Positions 61,296-64,000 of a stretch of DNA of 64,000 nt are shown in pieces. Source of the stretch: Pseudarthrobacter phenanthrenivorans Sphe3 (GTDB lineage Bacteria; Actinomycetota; Actinomycetes; Actinomycetales; Micrococcaceae); contig NC_015145.1 of the NCBI RefSeq assembly GCF_000189535.1, positions 248,001 through 312,000 on the forward strand, read 5' to 3'. The translations under genes were made by a program, and so were the position numbers. Each line of letters starts with the position of its first letter. Position 1 is the stretch's first letter. The notes beneath the pieces are model-generated. The model did no database searches. It was not told where the DNA came from and saw nothing but the letters and a program-made list of their open reading frames with translations.

Positions 61296-62824
61296 CGGCG
61301 GAGGGCCCCGAGCCCGGTGCCTCCGGCGCCTTTGCCAGCGGTGCGCCTGCCCGACTCCCCGTAGATCTGCCCGACGGCGAGTGGCTGCGCGTGCACCCGG
61401 CGTCACCCTTTGTCCGCGGCTGGGTTGCGCTGGCGGCCATCGCGTTCTTCTTCGGGCGGGATGTCTTTGAACGCGCCCTCCAGGGCCGGCCCATCCTCGG
61501 GGAGGAGCTTGCCGGCCGAGCCCCCTGGCTTCTCCTGGGCGGCGGAACGGTGCTGCTGGTCTCGGTGCTCGGCTTCATCCTCACCTGGTACTTCACGAAA
61601 TACCAGGTGTCCGGCGGCTACGTCCGGGTCAACAGCGGATTCCTGTTCCGGCAGCAGCGCCAGGCCAGGCTGGACCGGGTCCAGGCCATCGACATCGTCC
61701 AGCCCCTGCTGGCCAGGATCTTCGGGCTCGCGGAGCTCAAGTTCGAGGTGGCGGACGCCGGCGAATCGGCGGTCCGGCTGGCCTACCTGAAAATTGACGA
61801 CGCCCGGCAGCTCCGCGCCACCATCCTTGCCCGTGCCGCCGGTGTTGCCCTGGATCCGTCACGCCCTGCCGGGCCCGCACCCGAGGCGCCGGAATATCAG
61901 GTCCTGTCAGTGCCGCCGTCGCGCCTTGTGGGTTCGCTGCTGCTCAGCGAGCAAAGCCTGTTCGTAGTCCTGGGCGGGGTGGCCTCCGTCAGCCTCTCCG
62001 CCGCCACGGGCAGCGCCGCCTTCTACCTCTACCTCATTCCCGCCGCTGTGGGCCTTGCCGCCAGTTACTGGGGACTGTTTAACAAGGGCTACAACTTCAC
62101 CGCCGCGATCTCGCCGGATGGGATCCGCCTGCGCTACGGCCTGCTGGACACCCAGGCGCAGACGCTGCCGCCCGGACGGATCCAGGCACTGAAAGTCACC
62201 CAGCCGCCACTGTGGCGGCCGCTCGGCTGGTACCGCATGCAGGTCAACGTGGCAGGGTACGGACTGGTGGAAAACGCCGGCGAGGGCTCGGCCCGCACTA
62301 CCCTGCTGCCCGTGGGCAGGCTGGGCGATGTCATGGCCATGCTCGCCCTGGTCCTGCCGGACCCGGGCACATCTGAGCCCGCAGTCGTCTTCGGTGCCGG
62401 ACTGACCGGCCTGGACAGTGACGGCGGATTCGTGGCCTCACCGCGCCGGGTCCGCTGGCTCGCCCCGCTGGGTTGGCGACGGAACGGGTTCACCGCCACG
62501 GACACGGCACTGCTGCTGCGGTCGGGCCGCTGGTGGCGGCAGCTTGTTGTGGTGCCGCACCAGCGCACGCAGTCCATGGCACTGCACCAGGGGCCGGTGG
62601 CCCGGAGGTTCCGGGTTGCGGACCTGGTCCTGCACACCACCCCGGGACCCGTCGTTCCGCGCCTGACGCAGGCGGACGTGAACGCGGCACTGGCGTTGTT
62701 CGACGAACAGTCTGCCCGCGCCAGGCTTGCGAGGAAGCGGCAGACCACGGAACAGTGGCTCCGGCAGGTGGTTCCCGAAACCCGGATAGAGGCCTCAACG
62801 CAGGAAGGCGGGCAGCATGGCTAA
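61292..62824 (+). CDS. Multi-PH-domain (YdbT-like) membrane protein
   Basis: A 510-residue protein with several membrane helices (about residues 40-55, 75-98 and a pair near 210-255) and three PH-like repeats, for example YVRVNSGFLFRQQRQARLDR followed by VQAID, and later IRLRYGLLDTQAQTLPPGRI. It is the large partner of the preceding PH protein. GTG start at 61292 overlaps the previous stop (GTGA); the frame upstream is spurious. Function unknown, likely at the membrane. Confidence 0.87.
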   Translation: MTAEGPEPGASGAFASGAPARLPVDLPDGEWLRVHPASPFVRGWVALAAIAFFFGRDVFERALQGRPILGEELAGRAPWLLLGGGTVLLVSVLGFILTWYFTKYQVSGGYVRVNSGFLFRQQRQARLDRVQAIDIVQPLLARIFGLAELKFEVADAGESAVRLAYLKIDDARQLRATILARAAGVALDPSRPAGPAPEAPEYQVLSVPPSRLVGSLLLSEQSLFVVLGGVASVSLSAATGSAAFYLYLIPAAVGLAASYWGLFNKGYNFTAAISPDGIRLRYGLLDTQAQTLPPGRIQALKVTQPPLWRPLGWYRMQVNVAGYGLVENAGEGSARTTLLPVGRLGDVMAMLALVLPDPGTSEPAVVFGAGLTGLDSDGGFVASPRRVRWLAPLGWRRNGFTATDTALLLRSGRWWRQLVVVPHQRTQSMALHQGPVARRFRVADLVLHTTPGPVVPRLTQADVNAALALFDEQSARARLARKRQTTEQWLRQVVPETRIEASTQEGGQHG

Positions 62825-63710
62825 GCCCGGACGCCTCGGCGTCGGAATCATTGGCGCCGGCAAAGTGGGGGCGGTGCTTGGCGCCGCCCTGCGCGCCGCG
62901 GAACACGCCGTCGTCGGGGTCTCCGCGGTTTCCGAGGCGAGCCGTGAGCGGGCGGAAGCGCTGCTGCCCGGGGTTCCGGTCCTGGAGGTGCAGGAGATCG
63001 TGGAGCGCGCGGAACTGGTCCTGCTGGCCGTGCCCGACGACGCCCTGCCGGGCCTGGTGGACGGGCTGGCAAAGCTCGGGGCCTGGCAGCCGGGCCAGCT
63101 GGTGGCCCACACCTCGGGCCGGTTCGGGGTGGGCGTCCTGCACCCGGTCCGTGCTGCCGGCGCTGTCCCGCTCGCCCTGCATCCGGCCATGACGTTCACG
63201 GGGATGAGCCTTGACCTCACCCGGCTGCTGGACTGCACTTTCGGTGTGACAGCCGATGCCGCCATGCTCCCCATTGCTCAGGCACTTGTTGTGGAAATGG
63301 GTGCCGAGCCGGTGGCGATCGCGGAGGCGGACCGCACCCTCTATCACGCAGCCCTGGCGCACGGTTCCAACCACCTGGTCACCCTTGTTGCGCAGGCGTC
63401 CGAGCTCCTGCGCGACGTTGGGGTGGAGCTGCCCGAACGCATGTTGGGTCCGCTGCTGCGCGCAACCCTGGAGAATGCGCTGGCGTCCGGGGAGTCCGCG
63501 CTGACCGGTCCCGTGGCGCGGGGTGACGTGGGAACCGTTGCCGCGCATGCTGAGGCGCTGCGGGAGTTCGACGGCGGCGGGCACGGGGATGTGCTCGAGG
63601 CCTACCTTGCGATGGCGCGCGCCACCGCCCTGCGCGCCGAAGGGCGCGGACTGCTGAAGTCCGGCGAGCTGGAGGGGCTGCGCCGCGCCCTCGAACCGAA
63701 GGAGGACTGA
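62817..63710 (+). CDS. Rossmann-like and DUF2520 protein, candidate alternative ketopantoate reductase
   Basis: A 297-residue protein. [20 protein letters not shown] is the NAD(P)-binding start, [11 protein letters not shown] and [11 protein letters not shown] follow, with HPAMTFTG and a C-terminal helical DUF2520 domain ([20 protein letters not shown]). The layout parallels ketopantoate and pyrroline-carboxylate reductases, and I recall the PanG type of ketopantoate reductase having it. Position 2 bp before panC supports that reading, which is inference. It overlaps the PH gene by eight bases. Confidence 0.85.
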   Translation: MAKPGRLGVGIIGAGKVGAVLGAALRAAEHAVVGVSAVSEASRERAEALLPGVPVLEVQEIVERAELVLLAVPDDALPGLVDGLAKLGAWQPGQLVAHTSGRFGVGVLHPVRAAGAVPLALHPAMTFTGMSLDLTRLLDCTFGVTADAAMLPIAQALVVEMGAEPVAIAEADRTLYHAALAHGSNHLVTLVAQASELLRDVGVELPERMLGPLLRATLENALASGESALTGPVARGDVGTVAAHAEALREFDGGGHGDVLEAYLAMARATALRAEGRGLLKSGELEGLRRALEPKED

Positions 63711-63712
63711 AG

Positions 63713-64000
63713 ATGCCCATCAAACTCGTCACCACGGTGGAGGCCCTGCACGGGGAGGGCGCCCGCCTGCTCGCCGCCAAACAGGGAAAATCCCAGGGCC
63801 TTGTTCCCACCATGGGGGCACTCCACGAGGGACATGCCGCCCTGGCCCGGACCGCCGTCGAACAGAATGACGTGGTGGTGGCCACGATCTTCGTCAACCC
63901 GCTGCAGTTCGGCGACGCCGTTGACCTGGACCGGTACCCCCGCACGCTGGAAGCCGACCTTGCACTGCTGGAGGCTGAGGGCGTTGACCTGGTTTTTGCA
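63713..64000 (+). CDS. panC: Pantothenate synthetase (partial, N-terminal 96 residues)
   Basis: The frame is open from ATG 63713 to the window edge. [12 protein letters not shown] (the ATP-binding start) and IFVNPLQFG with [13 protein letters not shown] are PanC hallmarks. It joins pantoate and beta-alanine. GGAGG precedes the ATG. The rest lies beyond the window. Confidence 0.94.
   Translation, partial: MPIKLVTTVEALHGEGARLLAAKQGKSQGLVPTMGALHEGHAALARTAVEQNDVVVATIFVNPLQFGDAVDLDRYPRTLEADLALLEAEGVDLVFA

Overview
The window looks like a chromosomal segment of a high-GC Gram-positive bacterium of the Micrococcaceae, most likely Arthrobacter or Pseudarthrobacter. Supporting evidence: very high G+C, many GTG/TTG starts, a mycothiol-type formaldehyde dehydrogenase, GAF-ANTAR and DUF6328/DUF3180 families typical of Actinobacteria, and the actinobacterial gene order dacB - Zn protease - tilS - hpt - ftsH - folE-P-B-K - DUF3180 - PH - PH - DUF2520 - panC at the right end. 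Genus is inferred from recalled protein resemblance, not from a search. There is no rRNA, tRNA, CRISPR array, prophage or insertion sequence that I can support.

1-9.3 kb is a catabolic region. On the minus strand lie an S-(hydroxymethyl)mycothiol dehydrogenase, an MBL-fold hydrolase and the start of a molybdopterin oxidoreductase (formaldehyde to formate to CO2). Divergently, a proton-symporter-type transporter, creatinase and an IclR regulator form a creatine-use unit; creatine gives sarcosine, whose oxidation releases formaldehyde, so the two arms fit together. Next comes a RibA / flavin-dependent monooxygenase / HAD phosphatase operon behind a clear promoter and palindrome.

9.3-23 kb holds a possible PhoP box ahead of a small gene and a glycerophosphodiesterase, a c-di-GMP signalling set (hybrid kinase, GGDEF-EAL, EAL), a methyltransferase, glycerate kinase, two short-chain dehydrogenases and several small, acidic, probably disordered proteins suggestive of a stress role. 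23-36.5 kb mixes a glycosyltransferase, GAF-ANTAR and GDSL genes, a nucleobase permease with a RutE-like reductase, phosphoglucomutase, NERD, berberine-bridge-type oxidase, LapA-like and amidase genes, plus a striking nested palindrome at 28.1 kb.

36.5-49.6 kb carries rhodanese, pheA, a lipid-kinase-like gene, serS, a solitary AbiEi-like/endonuclease-fold gene bracketed by two copies of a 44-bp element (the most interesting item here), HAD and histidine phosphatases, phosphoketolase, DUF429, carboxylesterase and ppa. 49.6-64 kb is the housekeeping block: cell-wall carboxypeptidase, tRNA lysidine synthetase, purine salvage, FtsH, folate synthesis and the start of pantothenate synthesis, with a LacI-type regulator inserted between hpt and ftsH.
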